Source: UBA11891 sp965658355 (lineage in GTDB: Bacteria; Bacteroidota; Bacteroidia; Flavobacteriales; Flavobacteriaceae). From it: a DNA stretch of 64,000 nt. Position numbers and translations under genes: made by a program. The stretch spans positions 62,001 to 126,000 of the forward strand of contig CBFHRX010000001.1 in the NCBI GenBank assembly GCA_965658355.1, in the 5' to 3' direction. Positions within the stretch are counted from its first letter, which is position 1. Every line of letters starts with the position of its first letter. Under the pieces are notes generated by a model. That model ran no database searches and had not been told where the DNA came from. It saw only the letters and a program-made list of their open reading frames with translations. Below, in pieces: positions 25,193 through 34,049 of the stretch.

Positions 25193-25799
25193 TTGTACTC
25201 ACTTCAGATAGCGACCCGAGAATGATTTCAGAGCCGTTTACACCATCTACTGAGACGGTTTCATTTTCTTGTTTAAGAAGGTCTTTATTTTGGTCGTGTA
25301 ACACAACATTCTTAGAGACTTTTACTTCAAATACAGGAACGCGATAGCCGTTTTTATTGATAATATCTGCTTTTAAGGCAAATTGGGCGTCTATTCCTTC
25401 TACTGGAACTTGGCTCATTATTTTATACGACTTGTCGTTTTTGAATAGGGAGTCCAAAACGGCAACAGTACCCAAAGTATCTACAACAATGACTTCTCTT
25501 AACATATCGATCCTATACGTTCGATCGTATTCTAGGTAAGAAGAATCTCTTTTTTCGATAAGCGTAAATATCCCAGTCTCAACAAAGCTGATTAAACTGT
25601 CGAAGTTATTGGCATAAAAACCTTTCACATCTTTGTGCGCAATCTGTGCTTTACGAATTGTCTTCAAACGATTGATCACTTGTGCGTAACGTTCGTTCTT
25701 GGTCTTATTGAAATTAATAGGACCGTTGATAGAATCATAGATTTGGTAACTAAGCACGGCACATAAAACCCATAAAACCGCTTGTATTGCTATTTTCAT
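25152..25799 (-). CDS. Conserved membrane-anchored protein of unknown function
   Basis: 215 residues. One N-terminal hydrophobic segment (residues 3-21, AIQAVLWVLCAVLSYQIY) acts as a signal anchor; the rest is hydrophilic, starting with an alpha-helical RYAQVINRLKTIRKAQIAHKD region and continuing with short strands. Helical start after a membrane anchor recalls pilin-like or gliding-associated envelope proteins, but no motif proves this. It is the first gene of an operon with the DUF3822 gene and rsmD, with a 41-bp overlap. Function unknown. Confidence 0.78.
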   Translation of the reverse strand: MKIAIQAVLWVLCAVLSYQIYDSINGPINFNKTKNERYAQVINRLKTIRKAQIAHKDVKGFYANNFDSLISFVETGIFTLIEKRDSSYLEYDRTYRIDMLREVIVVDTLGTVAVLDSLFKNDKSYKIMSQVPVEGIDAQFALKADIINKNGYRVPVFEVKVSKNVVLHDQNKDLLKQENETVSVDGVNGSEIILGSLSEVSTNGNWPTIFDAKQP

Positions 25800-25893
25800 T
25801 CAACTATATTTTAGTAGTGTCAACAAATCTACAATTTTTTTTTATTCAGAAAAGCCTTCCTTTTGGTATCTTACACGGGAAAGACCCCAACAG

Positions 25894-27309
25894 ATGTTAG
25901 TCAAGGAATTAGAAGCAGAAATTCATCGCATTAGTCCCTTTCCCCTTACGGGTGCGCAAGCTGATTGGGCCACACAAGTGTCTGATTTTATCCTTGAGAA
26001 GAAGAATGACAAAATCATGATCCTCAAGGGCTATGCAGGGACTGGAAAATCAAGTATGATTGCACTGCTAGTAAGCGCTTTACCCAAAGTTCGACAGCGA
26101 TCTGTTTTGTTAGCACCCACGGGTAGAGCCGCTAAAGTATTGTCTGTATATGCTCGAAAAAAAGCTTTTACCATTCACAAGAAAATATATTTTTCCAATG
26201 CTGATAGTGGTAAAATTAAATTCCGATTGAAAAATAATACCCATCGCAATACCCTTTTTGTTGTTGATGAATCTTCTATGATTGGGGAGGATAGCAGCGG
26301 AGGTCGTCTTTTTGATAGGGGTTCTCTCTTGCATGATTTGGTTCAGTATGTTGAAGGAGGTGATAATTGCAAACTTATCTTGGTAGGCGATACTGCACAG
26401 CTGCCTCCAGTGCATTTGGAACTAAGTCCCGCCTTAGACGCTGACAAGCTTGAGTACGAATTCAATCAAACTGTTCCCAGTAGTAAACTAGATGAAGTTG
26501 TTCGGCAACAATTAGACTCGGGAATACTTTATAATGCTACCTTATTACGAGAATTGATTGCGGCTGAAGATTCATCGCAATTTATTTTTAAGCTAGAGGG
26601 CTTCCCTGATATTCAAAGACTTCAAGATGGAAATGAATTTTTAGAATTGTTATCCAATGCCTTGCAAAGTGGAGGAGAAGATTCTACCGTACTGATAGTA
26701 CGTTCCAATAAAAGAGCCAATCAATACAACCAAAGTATTCGAGAGCGAATTTTGTTTTTAGAATCCGATTTGGCTGTTGGAGACAGCTTGATGGTCGTAA
26801 AAAACAATTACCACTGGCTCAACGAAGAAGATCCAGCTGGTTTTATTGCCAATGGAGACACCCTACGTGTGCAAAAGATTCACGGCTATAAAGAACTTTA
26901 CGGATTTAAGTTTGCCAACGTAAGCGTTCAAATGATTGATTATCCCGATCAAGAGGCATTTGAATGCAGTTTGTTATTAGATACACTACATGCGAATACT
27001 GCTTCATTAAGTCAAGAGCAATCCCAGCAGCTGTATCAAAAAGTAAGTGAAGACTATGCTCATATTTCTTCTAAATTCAAACGTTTGCAGAAGGTAAAAG
27101 CAAACCCCTACTTTAATGCGTTACAAGTAAAGTACTCGTATGCCATCACCTGTCACAAGTCCCAAGGCGGGCAATGGCGGGAAGTCTTTGTTGAAATGCC
27201 TTATTTGCCAGACGGTCCCTCCGTTTCTTTTTATAGATGGCTTTACACGGCCATGACAAGGGCGCAAGAAAAGCTGTATTTAATTGGCTTTTCCAAAGAC
27301 TATTTTTAA
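25894..27309 (+). CDS. RecD-like superfamily 1 DNA helicase
   Basis: 471 residues. Walker A GYAGTGKSS (46-54), motif Ia LLAPTGRAAKVL, motif II VVDESSMIG near residue 122, GDTAQLPPV (motif III), and C-terminal motifs V/VI: SYAITCHKSQGGQW and YTAMTRAQEKLYLIG. These are the signatures of SF1B helicases of the RecD/Dda type. The N-terminal domain is short, so it is not a full RecD or TraI; a Dda-like role in repair or fork clearance is likely. It is a single gene, divergent from the operon to its left. Confidence 0.9.
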   Translation: MLVKELEAEIHRISPFPLTGAQADWATQVSDFILEKKNDKIMILKGYAGTGKSSMIALLVSALPKVRQRSVLLAPTGRAAKVLSVYARKKAFTIHKKIYFSNADSGKIKFRLKNNTHRNTLFVVDESSMIGEDSSGGRLFDRGSLLHDLVQYVEGGDNCKLILVGDTAQLPPVHLELSPALDADKLEYEFNQTVPSSKLDEVVRQQLDSGILYNATLLRELIAAEDSSQFIFKLEGFPDIQRLQDGNEFLELLSNALQSGGEDSTVLIVRSNKRANQYNQSIRERILFLESDLAVGDSLMVVKNNYHWLNEEDPAGFIANGDTLRVQKIHGYKELYGFKFANVSVQMIDYPDQEAFECSLLLDTLHANTASLSQEQSQQLYQKVSEDYAHISSKFKRLQKVKANPYFNALQVKYSYAITCHKSQGGQWREVFVEMPYLPDGPSVSFYRWLYTAMTRAQEKLYLIGFSKDYF

Positions 27310-27334
27310 AAACATCCAGACTTCTAAACCCCCA

Positions 27335-27421
27335 ATGTTAGTGGATTCTTTTTTAAAACCACAAGAAACAGTTCGCACACGCTTAAAAAGAGACAAACGT
27401 AATTTAAGCTTAGCCGTTTAA
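27335..27421 (+). CDS. Possible 28-residue basic small protein
   Basis: ATG at 27335, 28 codons, TAA at 27419-27421. The peptide is rich in Lys and Arg in its second half (TRLKRDKRNLSLAV). It lies 25 bp after the helicase gene and overlaps the convergent yebC-type gene by 12 bp. Length alone gives no support; the basic tail and compact placement are the only hints. Confidence 0.15.
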   Translation: MLVDSFLKPQETVRTRLKRDKRNLSLAV

Positions 27422-28126
27422 ATCTAGGGTGTGGTATACGTTTTGCACATCGTCATCATCTTCCATTTTTTCAAGAAGTTTTTCTACTTCCTCTTGTGCT
27501 TCACTGCTTAATTTTTTCGTTAGCTGAGGGATGCGTTCAAACCCTGAGGACAGAATTTCAATGGAGCGATTTTCGAGCTCTTTTTGGATAGCACCAAAGC
27601 TTCCAAAAGGAGCGTAGAGTAACATGCCGTCCTCGTCTACAAATACTTCTTCTACTCCAAAATCAATAAACTCAAGTTCTATTTCTTCAGGGTCAAGACC
27701 TTCAGCAGGGATTCGAAAATTACACGTATGGTCGAACATAAACTCTACCGAACCCGAGGTACCAAGTGTTCCATTACACTTGTTAAAATAACTTCTGATG
27801 TTAGCCACTGTTCTATTGTTGTTGTCAGTAGCTGTTTCCACTAATACCGCAATACCATGAGGGGCATATCCTTCATATAGGATTTCCTTATAGTTTTCGG
27901 TATTCTTGTCAGAGGCTTTTTTGATGGCCCTTTCAATATTGTCTTTGGGCATATTTGCTGCTTTTGCATTTTGCATGACAGCTCTAAGACGAGAATTGTT
28001 ATCAGGATCTGCACCTCCTTCTTTGACCGCCATGACAATATCTTTGCCTATACGGGTAAAGGTTTTGGCCATTGCTGACCATCGTTTCATCTTTCGGGCT
28101 TTTCGAAATTCAAAGGCTCTTCCCAT
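27410..28126 (-). CDS. YebC/PmpR family protein
   Basis: 238 residues, full length. Family motifs: FEFRKARK near the N-terminus, KEGGADPDNNSRLRAVMQNAKAANMPKDNIERAIKKA, YEGYAPHGIAVLVE and TDNNNRTVANIR. Members were first described as transcriptional regulators and more recently as factors that relieve ribosome stalling at proline-rich stretches; the exact role of this one is not shown. The N-terminus differs from the usual GHSKWANIK form, as in the second (YeeN-like) subgroup. A TATTTTTG box lies about 22 nt before the ATG. Confidence 0.93.
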   Translation of the reverse strand: MGRAFEFRKARKMKRWSAMAKTFTRIGKDIVMAVKEGGADPDNNSRLRAVMQNAKAANMPKDNIERAIKKASDKNTENYKEILYEGYAPHGIAVLVETATDNNNRTVANIRSYFNKCNGTLGTSGSVEFMFDHTCNFRIPAEGLDPEEIELEFIDFGVEEVFVDEDGMLLYAPFGSFGAIQKELENRSIEILSSGFERIPQLTKKLSSEAQEEVEKLLEKMEDDDDVQNVYHTLDLNG

Positions 28127-28147
28127 CTTATTTTATTTGGTGTTGCA

Positions 28148-28155
28148 CAAAAATA
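28148..28155 (-). promoter_or_regulatory. -7 promoter box of the yebC-type gene
   Basis: TATTTTTG on the minus strand, exact TAnnTTTG match, 21 nt before the ATG at 28126. Confidence 0.45.
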
Positions 28156-28231
28156 TAAAACTTTAAGACGTCATTGGAACTTGTTTATAGTTCTGTTTAT
28201 CTGAGTGTAATAGGCATACTGGAGCGGACCA

Positions 28232-29056
28232 TCAAATGATTTTTCGGATTAAATCAATATCGTCTAGTACCTCATTGTAGTTGATTTGCAAATGCTGTGG
28301 TAGTTTATTTTCTTTTGGTAAGGTGGCCAAATACCGAATATCATTTGTTGTGAATACTTGTTTGTAAGTCGCTTTTTTATGATTGCGTCTTTCTACTACG
28401 GCTTTTATAAACTCATAGTGTCCAATTAAATCGTGGCTACCCAAATGGAAAATACCACTCAATTGATGATTGATGATATAATGTATTTGCTGTGATAATT
28501 TTCGGTCACTGTTTACATTTATAACAGAATTTGGAAACACCTCCAGCGGTATTTGTTGTTGTACTGCCCAGTCAATTTCTCGTACCCTTGGGCTTTGCTG
28601 CCCAAAAATCATGGGGAGTCGTGCAATGACAAATTTAGCTGGGGGAAGTCGTAGCAATCCGTTTTCGATTTTAATTTTTAAGCGCCCGTAAATACTTTCA
28701 GAAAGGGTTTTGTCATACTCATAAGAAGGGTAGTGTTGAAAGGCGTCGAAAACATTGGCAGAGGATAAAAACAACAAACGACAATTGTTGTTTTTGACAA
28801 AATCTATCAGAAAACGATGCACTTCAATCTGTGTTTCAAAATCGCCTCTCAATGCGGAAACGATCAATTTGGGTTTGACTTCTTTAATAATGGACTCCAA
28901 GCCCCCTTCTTCCATATTGTATTGATAGAAGTGTTTGTTGTGTTTGTGGCTTTTGCTGCTGCAGTAGGTAGCGTAGGTGTCGAAATAAGAACAAAGTTCT
29001 TTGTAGAGTGTTTCTCCAATGTAGCCACTACCTCCTAAAATCAACACTCGCTTCAT
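28232..29056 (-). CDS. NAD-dependent epimerase/RmlD-like SDR protein
   Basis: 274 residues. The Rossmann motif GGSGYIG is at residues 8-14, and a later SSANVF plus Y-x3-K-like YEYDKTLSE near residue 130 match the extended SDR catalytic site. The sequence resembles RmlD-type dTDP-4-dehydrorhamnose reductases, but substrate residues cannot be judged by eye and no sugar nucleotide genes are adjacent. It lies 6 bp downstream of gcvT on the same strand, so it is probably in that operon. Confidence 0.82.
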   Translation of the reverse strand: MKRVLILGGSGYIGETLYKELCSYFDTYATYCSSKSHKHNKHFYQYNMEEGGLESIIKEVKPKLIVSALRGDFETQIEVHRFLIDFVKNNNCRLLFLSSANVFDAFQHYPSYEYDKTLSESIYGRLKIKIENGLLRLPPAKFVIARLPMIFGQQSPRVREIDWAVQQQIPLEVFPNSVINVNSDRKLSQQIHYIINHQLSGIFHLGSHDLIGHYEFIKAVVERRNHKKATYKQVFTTNDIRYLATLPKENKLPQHLQINYNEVLDDIDLIRKII

Positions 29057-29062
29057 GCAGGC

Positions 29063-30151
29063 TTATTTATAAAAAGGGAGTTTAACCACTTCGGCAGCGA
29101 CTTGCTTTGCTCTAATATTTACATAGACCGTACTCCCAATAGAAGCATATTCTTTTTCTATAAAACCTAAGCCAATACCGGTATTTAAGGAAGGTGATTG
29201 AGTCCCTGAGGTTACTTGTCCGATAGTTTCTTGTTGTGCATTGCTCAAGCTGTATTCGGCACGAGGAATTCCTCTTTCGGTCATCTTAAACCCAATTAAT
29301 TTCTGTTTAGAAGCTGTCGCTTTTTGGTGTTGTAAGGATTCAAAAGCAAGGTTCGAAGGATCCGGTTTCGCAATCCACCCTAATCCTGCTGCAATTGGAT
29401 TGGTTTTGTCATTAATTTCATGCCCGTACAAGCAATAGCCCATTTCCAGTCTTAAGGTATCTCGTGCAGCGAGTCCAATCGGTTGTATTCCATCATTACT
29501 TCCGGCAGTAAGCACTTTCTCCCAAACAGTTATCGCTTGTGAATTTGGAAAATAGACTTCTATGCCTCCTGCTCCCGTATAGCCTGTGGTGGCTATTATC
29601 GTATTTTCAATACCGGCAAATATCCCCTTCTGGACACTGTAGTAGGGGAGTGAGGCTAGGTCAACATCGGTTAACGGTTGCATTGCTTCTATGCTCTTTG
29701 GACCTTGAATCGCTAATAGACCTGTTTCTGCTGAGGCGTTGGTCATATCGGCGCCTATTGTTTTATTGGCTTTACGTATCCAATCCCAATCCTTTTCAAT
29801 ATTAGCGGCATTCACAACAAGGAAATAGCATTCTTCATCCAAGCGATATACGATTAGATCATCAACAACACCCCCTTTGGCATTCGGAAGGAAATTATAC
29901 TGTGCTTTCCCGACGGGAATAGTCGCCACAGCATTGCTACACACTTTTTGAAGTAAAGGCAACGCCTTTGGTCCTTCTATATAGAATTCTCCCATATGGG
30001 ATACATCAAAAACCCCAAGGCTATTTCGAACCGCTAGATGTTCGTCTTTGACACCGGTATATTGTATGGGCATTTCAAACCCCCCAAAAGGAGCCATCTT
30101 GGCACCCAGGGAATGGTGTATCGCGTTTAATGCAGTTTTCTTTGTTTCCAT
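29063..30151 (-). CDS. gcvT: Aminomethyltransferase (glycine cleavage T protein)
   Basis: 362 residues from the ATG at 30149-30151; a longer frame to 30220 would run into the divergent peptidase gene. T protein moves the aminomethyl group from lipoylated H protein to tetrahydrofolate. Signatures: GGFEMPIQY, GVFDVSHMGE, GYTGAGGIEVYF with the folate-binding region, RDTLRLEMGYCLYG, and a C-terminal GTQSPSLNTGIGLGF. A degenerate -7 box (TATTTTAG) ends 5 nt before the ATG. gcvP and gcvH are not in the window. lpdA, which encodes the shared E3 component, is at 1.5 kb. Confidence 0.95.
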   Translation of the reverse strand: METKKTALNAIHHSLGAKMAPFGGFEMPIQYTGVKDEHLAVRNSLGVFDVSHMGEFYIEGPKALPLLQKVCSNAVATIPVGKAQYNFLPNAKGGVVDDLIVYRLDEECYFLVVNAANIEKDWDWIRKANKTIGADMTNASAETGLLAIQGPKSIEAMQPLTDVDLASLPYYSVQKGIFAGIENTIIATTGYTGAGGIEVYFPNSQAITVWEKVLTAGSNDGIQPIGLAARDTLRLEMGYCLYGHEINDKTNPIAAGLGWIAKPDPSNLAFESLQHQKATASKQKLIGFKMTERGIPRAEYSLSNAQQETIGQVTSGTQSPSLNTGIGLGFIEKEYASIGSTVYVNIRAKQVAAEVVKLPFYK

Positions 30152-30205
30152 ATCTGCTAAAATATTACATTTAAAAAGCGGTATTTTAATCTGTAAAAAA
30201 TAGTT

Positions 30206-31816
30206 ATGAACCAAGTACAAAAAAGAACCCTTTCTTTCTTCCAGCTGTTTCTCGCTCTAACGGGTCTCTATGGGCAAGAAATACCAGAAGACGAATATCA
30301 AGAACGCAGAGAAAGTCTCCGGAGTCTACTTCCCGATAATTCTGTAGCGGTCTTTTTTAGTGCCCCTATCAAAAATCGTTCGAATGACACGGACTATCAT
30401 TATCATCCTGATAGAAACCTGTTGTATTTATCTGGTTGGGAAGAGCCCCATGCGGTTTTAGTAGTCTTTAAAAACCCACAAGCCGATGAAGAGGGGCAGT
30501 ACTCTGAGGTCTTATATGTACGCGATCGCGATCCCTATGAAGAATTGTGGAACGGTAGCATTTTGGGAGTCGAGCGTGCGCAGCATATGAAACTGGAAAG
30601 GGTCAAAGACCGAAAAGAATTTAGTGCAGATACAATTAATTTCAATCAGTTTGAGGAAGTGTTGATTTATGAATTTCAAAATGATGTTCGAAATCGTCCG
30701 AATGATGCGTTTGATCTATATGCGTTGCAGAAAGACTTTAAAAAGCACATTCACTATCCACAGGAATTTAACTCCGTGCGCTACGGGTTGTATCAGAAAA
30801 TTCGAGCGATTGGACCAGATGGGGTTGTGAAATTAAAAGCTGAAATAAAGCGTATGTCTCGTGTAGATCCTGGAATTTCAGAAGATCAAGTATTGCAAAG
30901 TTTTTTAGCCTTACCAGAGGGAGCATCCGTAAAAGAGCTGCGACTAGAATCTCAATTGGTATTGGCTCAGCAAAATTTTAATGTCGATAAGCTCCCCGCT
31001 TTGATGGGGCAATTAAGAGAAATTAAAAGCCCTTTTGAAATTAAAGTGTTGCGTAAAGCCATAGGGATTTCAGTGGCAGGACAAATTGAGGTGATGAAAG
31101 CCTTACATCCCCAAATGAGTGAGCGTGAAGTGCAAGGTATTCATGAATTTGTCTACAAGAAGTACGGAGCAGCAGATATCGGCTATCCTTCTATAGTGGG
31201 TGCTGGTGGAAATGCTTGTATTTTACATTACAGTCACAATGACTTAAAAACGATCGACAACCAACTTGTTTTGATGGATTTGGGAGCTGAATATAGAGGC
31301 TATACCGCCGATATCACCCGTACGCTGCCTGCGAATGGAAAATTTACAAAAGTACAAAGAGAACTCTACCAGGTGGTTTATGATTCTCAGGAAGCCGCCA
31401 TTGCTGTAGCCACAGTTGGTGCCTCTTTTTCTGATATTCGTGAGGTTGCCTACCGAGAAGTAGCAGCTGGATTAAAGCGATTAGGGCTGATCGAAAAGGA
31501 GAGTGAAATGAAGCGCTATTTGCCCCATGGGGTGAGTCACCATATAGGTTTAGACGTCCACGATCCAGGGGAGTATAAGCGTCTAAAACCCAATATGGTT
31601 ATAACAGTAGAACCCGGCATCTATATTCCTGAAGGGAGTCCCTGTGACTCCAAATGGTGGAATATCGGAATTCGTATTGAAGATAATATTCTAATTAGCG
31701 AGCAGGGGCCTGTCAACTTATCAGCTGGAGCTCCCCGTAAATGGGATGAAATTGAAAAAATGATGACAGAAAAAAGTATTTTGAGTGATTGGACATTACC
31801 GCCTCTTGAAGATTAA
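30206..31816 (+). CDS. Exported aminopeptidase P family metallopeptidase
   Basis: 536 residues with a signal peptide (about residues 1-23, cut near LYGQE). The pita-bread peptidase fold supplies the dinuclear metal site: D in VLMDLGAEY and D in TADITRT, H in GVSHHIGLD, E in VEPGIY and E in GIRIEDN. It has the N-terminal creatinase-like domain of proline-type aminopeptidases, which remove residues next to proline. The signal peptide places it in the periplasm, where it would process peptides from outside. It overlaps the convergent thrC gene by 4 bp. Confidence 0.93.
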   Translation: MNQVQKRTLSFFQLFLALTGLYGQEIPEDEYQERRESLRSLLPDNSVAVFFSAPIKNRSNDTDYHYHPDRNLLYLSGWEEPHAVLVVFKNPQADEEGQYSEVLYVRDRDPYEELWNGSILGVERAQHMKLERVKDRKEFSADTINFNQFEEVLIYEFQNDVRNRPNDAFDLYALQKDFKKHIHYPQEFNSVRYGLYQKIRAIGPDGVVKLKAEIKRMSRVDPGISEDQVLQSFLALPEGASVKELRLESQLVLAQQNFNVDKLPALMGQLREIKSPFEIKVLRKAIGISVAGQIEVMKALHPQMSEREVQGIHEFVYKKYGAADIGYPSIVGAGGNACILHYSHNDLKTIDNQLVLMDLGAEYRGYTADITRTLPANGKFTKVQRELYQVVYDSQEAAIAVATVGASFSDIREVAYREVAAGLKRLGLIEKESEMKRYLPHGVSHHIGLDVHDPGEYKRLKPNMVITVEPGIYIPEGSPCDSKWWNIGIRIEDNILISEQGPVNLSAGAPRKWDEIEKMMTEKSILSDWTLPPLED

Positions 31817-33114
31817 GAGTTGAGTAAATAGCTTTTTAAATCCTCATAATTACGAATTTCAATGCTTTTCTTTTCTTTTTTGACCAGCTCTCGGATACTT
31901 TCCGGTAACGGGACCTCTGTCTTAATGGCGTCTTCTACCACATCGACAAACTTAACAGGATGTGCTGTTTCAAGGAAAACACCATAAGTGGGTTGACTTT
32001 GTTCTTTCATATATTCTACTAATCCTAAATACCCAACAGCACCGTGAGGATCCGCAATGTAATTATAGGAAGCATGTAATTCTTTCAATGCCTTTTTGGT
32101 TTCAGTATCTGAATAGCGATACCCACTAAGCAACTTGCGTAAACGGGTCAAGTCATTGTTGACTATTTTTTGAATCCGGATAAAATTAGAGGGGGCTCCA
32201 ACATCCATTGCGTTTGAAATGGTTGCAATCGTTTTTTTAGGTTCGTATACTCCATTGTTGAGATACTCTACCACTGCATCATTTCTGTTATTTGAGGCGA
32301 TGAAATGCGAAATACCTAATCCCATTTGTTGCGCCATCATACCGGCGCAAATATTCCCAAAGTTCCCACTTGGAACCGAAAAAACTAGATTTTCATCTCG
32401 CTCTTGCAAGTCTCTTACCGCAATAAAATAATAAAACATCTGTGGCAACCAGCGGGCGACATTAATAGAATTAGCAGATGTCAAAGGACGTACTTTTTTT
32501 ATTTGTTCGTCTAAAAAAGCTGTTTTAACCATGTCCTGGCAATCATCAAAAACCCCGTCTACTTCAATGGCAGTAATATTTTGCCCAAGCGTCGTCAATT
32601 GTTTTTCCTGAATGGCACTTACTTTCCCTTTTGGATAAAGAATAACTACATCGATGCCTTCAACACCAAGAAAGCCATCCGCAACGGCTCCCCCTGTATC
32701 CCCAGATGTCGCTACTAGGACAGTCAGTTTTTTTTGTTTTTTTTGGGTGTTGAAATAGCCCAAACAACGAGCCATAAAGCGGGCCCCAACATCCTTAAAC
32801 GCTAGGGTAGGTCCATGAAAAAGTTCTAAAGCCCCTATCTGATCTTGAATAGAATGTATGGGGAAGTCAAAGGCTATTGTTTCTGCTACGATTTGATACA
32901 GGGTCTCTTCCGGAATATCAGATCCAATATAGGGTTTGATGGCACGAAAGCACATTTCTGCGAGGCTATACTCTTTGAGGCTTGTTAGGAAATCTGATTC
33001 TAATCGGGGGATTTCTTCGGGGAAATAAAGCCCTCTGTCTGGAGCCAAACCAGCACGTACAGCTGTTTGAAAATCCGTAGGTGCTGAATTGTGATTTAAG
33101 CTATAGTATTTCAT
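31813..33114 (-). CDS. thrC: Threonine synthase
   Basis: 433 residues. PLP-dependent conversion of O-phosphohomoserine to threonine. The PLP lysine is K107 in GPTLAFKDVGARF; SGDTGGAV and PSGNFGN bind the cofactor phosphate and substrate. The N-terminal MKYYSLNHNSAPTDFQTAV matches the short-form enzyme. Last gene of thrA-thrB-thrC; its start overlaps thrB by 14 bp. Its end overlaps the convergent aminopeptidase gene by 4 bp. Confidence 0.97.
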   Translation of the reverse strand: MKYYSLNHNSAPTDFQTAVRAGLAPDRGLYFPEEIPRLESDFLTSLKEYSLAEMCFRAIKPYIGSDIPEETLYQIVAETIAFDFPIHSIQDQIGALELFHGPTLAFKDVGARFMARCLGYFNTQKKQKKLTVLVATSGDTGGAVADGFLGVEGIDVVILYPKGKVSAIQEKQLTTLGQNITAIEVDGVFDDCQDMVKTAFLDEQIKKVRPLTSANSINVARWLPQMFYYFIAVRDLQERDENLVFSVPSGNFGNICAGMMAQQMGLGISHFIASNNRNDAVVEYLNNGVYEPKKTIATISNAMDVGAPSNFIRIQKIVNNDLTRLRKLLSGYRYSDTETKKALKELHASYNYIADPHGAVGYLGLVEYMKEQSQPTYGVFLETAHPVKFVDVVEDAIKTEVPLPESIRELVKKEKKSIEIRNYEDLKSYLLNS

Positions 33115-34039
33115 CGTTATTTATTGTGCAAGTACCGTTTTTATTTATAGCCGATACATGGATGTCAAAGTTCACTTTAGAATCTTGCAAAACCAGTGCC
33201 ATCGATTCTGCTGTTTTATAAGCCTGTTCTTTTCCTTTTGTAAGCGCAAAAACGGAAGGTCCTGCTCCTGATATACCCGCCCCTAAAGCACCTGAATCAA
33301 GTGCTTCTTGTTTGAGTTGCGTATAGTTAGGAATGAGAGGTGCTCTCTTTGGTTCTACAATTATATCCACTAAGCTTCTGCCTATCAAGTCATAATCTGA
33401 ACTGTGTAAGCCGCTGATTAAAGCTCCCAAGTTGGCAGACTGTGCAATGTGGTTTTTAAAGGAGACAGTATCCCCTAAGACTCCTCTAGATTCAGCTGTC
33501 TTTACTTCTACAAGCTGATGAATGACAACCGCATAAAGCTCTTTTGGAGTTGGAATTGAAATGATGTCCATAGGATCAAGCGCCCGAACCAAAGTAAACC
33601 CACCTAACATGGCGGGTGCAATATTATCGGCATGAGCCGCTTGACTTGCCAGCATTTCACCTTGTAAGGCAAAGGGCAATAATTCTTCCTTTGAAAGCCC
33701 GAGCCCCATTAGTCTATTGAGCCCGTACACAATTCCCACTGCACTTGCTGAACTACTTCCAATACCGCTTCCCGGTTTGATGCCTTTGGTAAGTGTGATG
33801 TCAAAACCATTCTCAGAAGGATATTTTTCAAGGAGTGCTAGTGCCGCCACTCCAGCTACATTTTGTAGCGGATCCTTAGATAAATCCTGCCCTTTAATCT
33901 CTTTAAAACGAATTCCTTTTTGTGCTGTTTTCTCAATTAAGAATTCGTCGCCCACGTCTTCTAAGCAAAAGCCAAGTACATCAAAGCCGCAGGATACATT
34001 GGCAACACTAGCGGGTGCAAAAACGGTGAGGGAATCCAT
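33101..34039 (-). CDS. thrB: Homoserine kinase
   Basis: 312 residues from the ATG at 34037-34039, ten bases after the thrA stop; a TTG at 34081 would overlap thrA. GHMP kinase family: ASVANVSCGFDVLG near the N-terminus, the phosphate loop PGSGIGSSSAS (about 89-99) and the C-terminal GAGISGAGPSVFA. It phosphorylates homoserine with ATP. Middle gene of the threonine operon, overlapping thrC by 14 bp. Confidence 0.96.
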   Translation of the reverse strand: MDSLTVFAPASVANVSCGFDVLGFCLEDVGDEFLIEKTAQKGIRFKEIKGQDLSKDPLQNVAGVAALALLEKYPSENGFDITLTKGIKPGSGIGSSSASAVGIVYGLNRLMGLGLSKEELLPFALQGEMLASQAAHADNIAPAMLGGFTLVRALDPMDIISIPTPKELYAVVIHQLVEVKTAESRGVLGDTVSFKNHIAQSANLGALISGLHSSDYDLIGRSLVDIIVEPKRAPLIPNYTQLKQEALDSGALGAGISGAGPSVFALTKGKEQAYKTAESMALVLQDSKVNFDIHVSAINKNGTCTINNDEIL

Positions 34040-34049
34040 AGGTAGTTGC

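Noticed and set aside
30152..30205. Glycine riboswitch before gcvT
   Set aside because: The gap to the divergent gene is only 54 bp, and no aptamer-like repeats are present.
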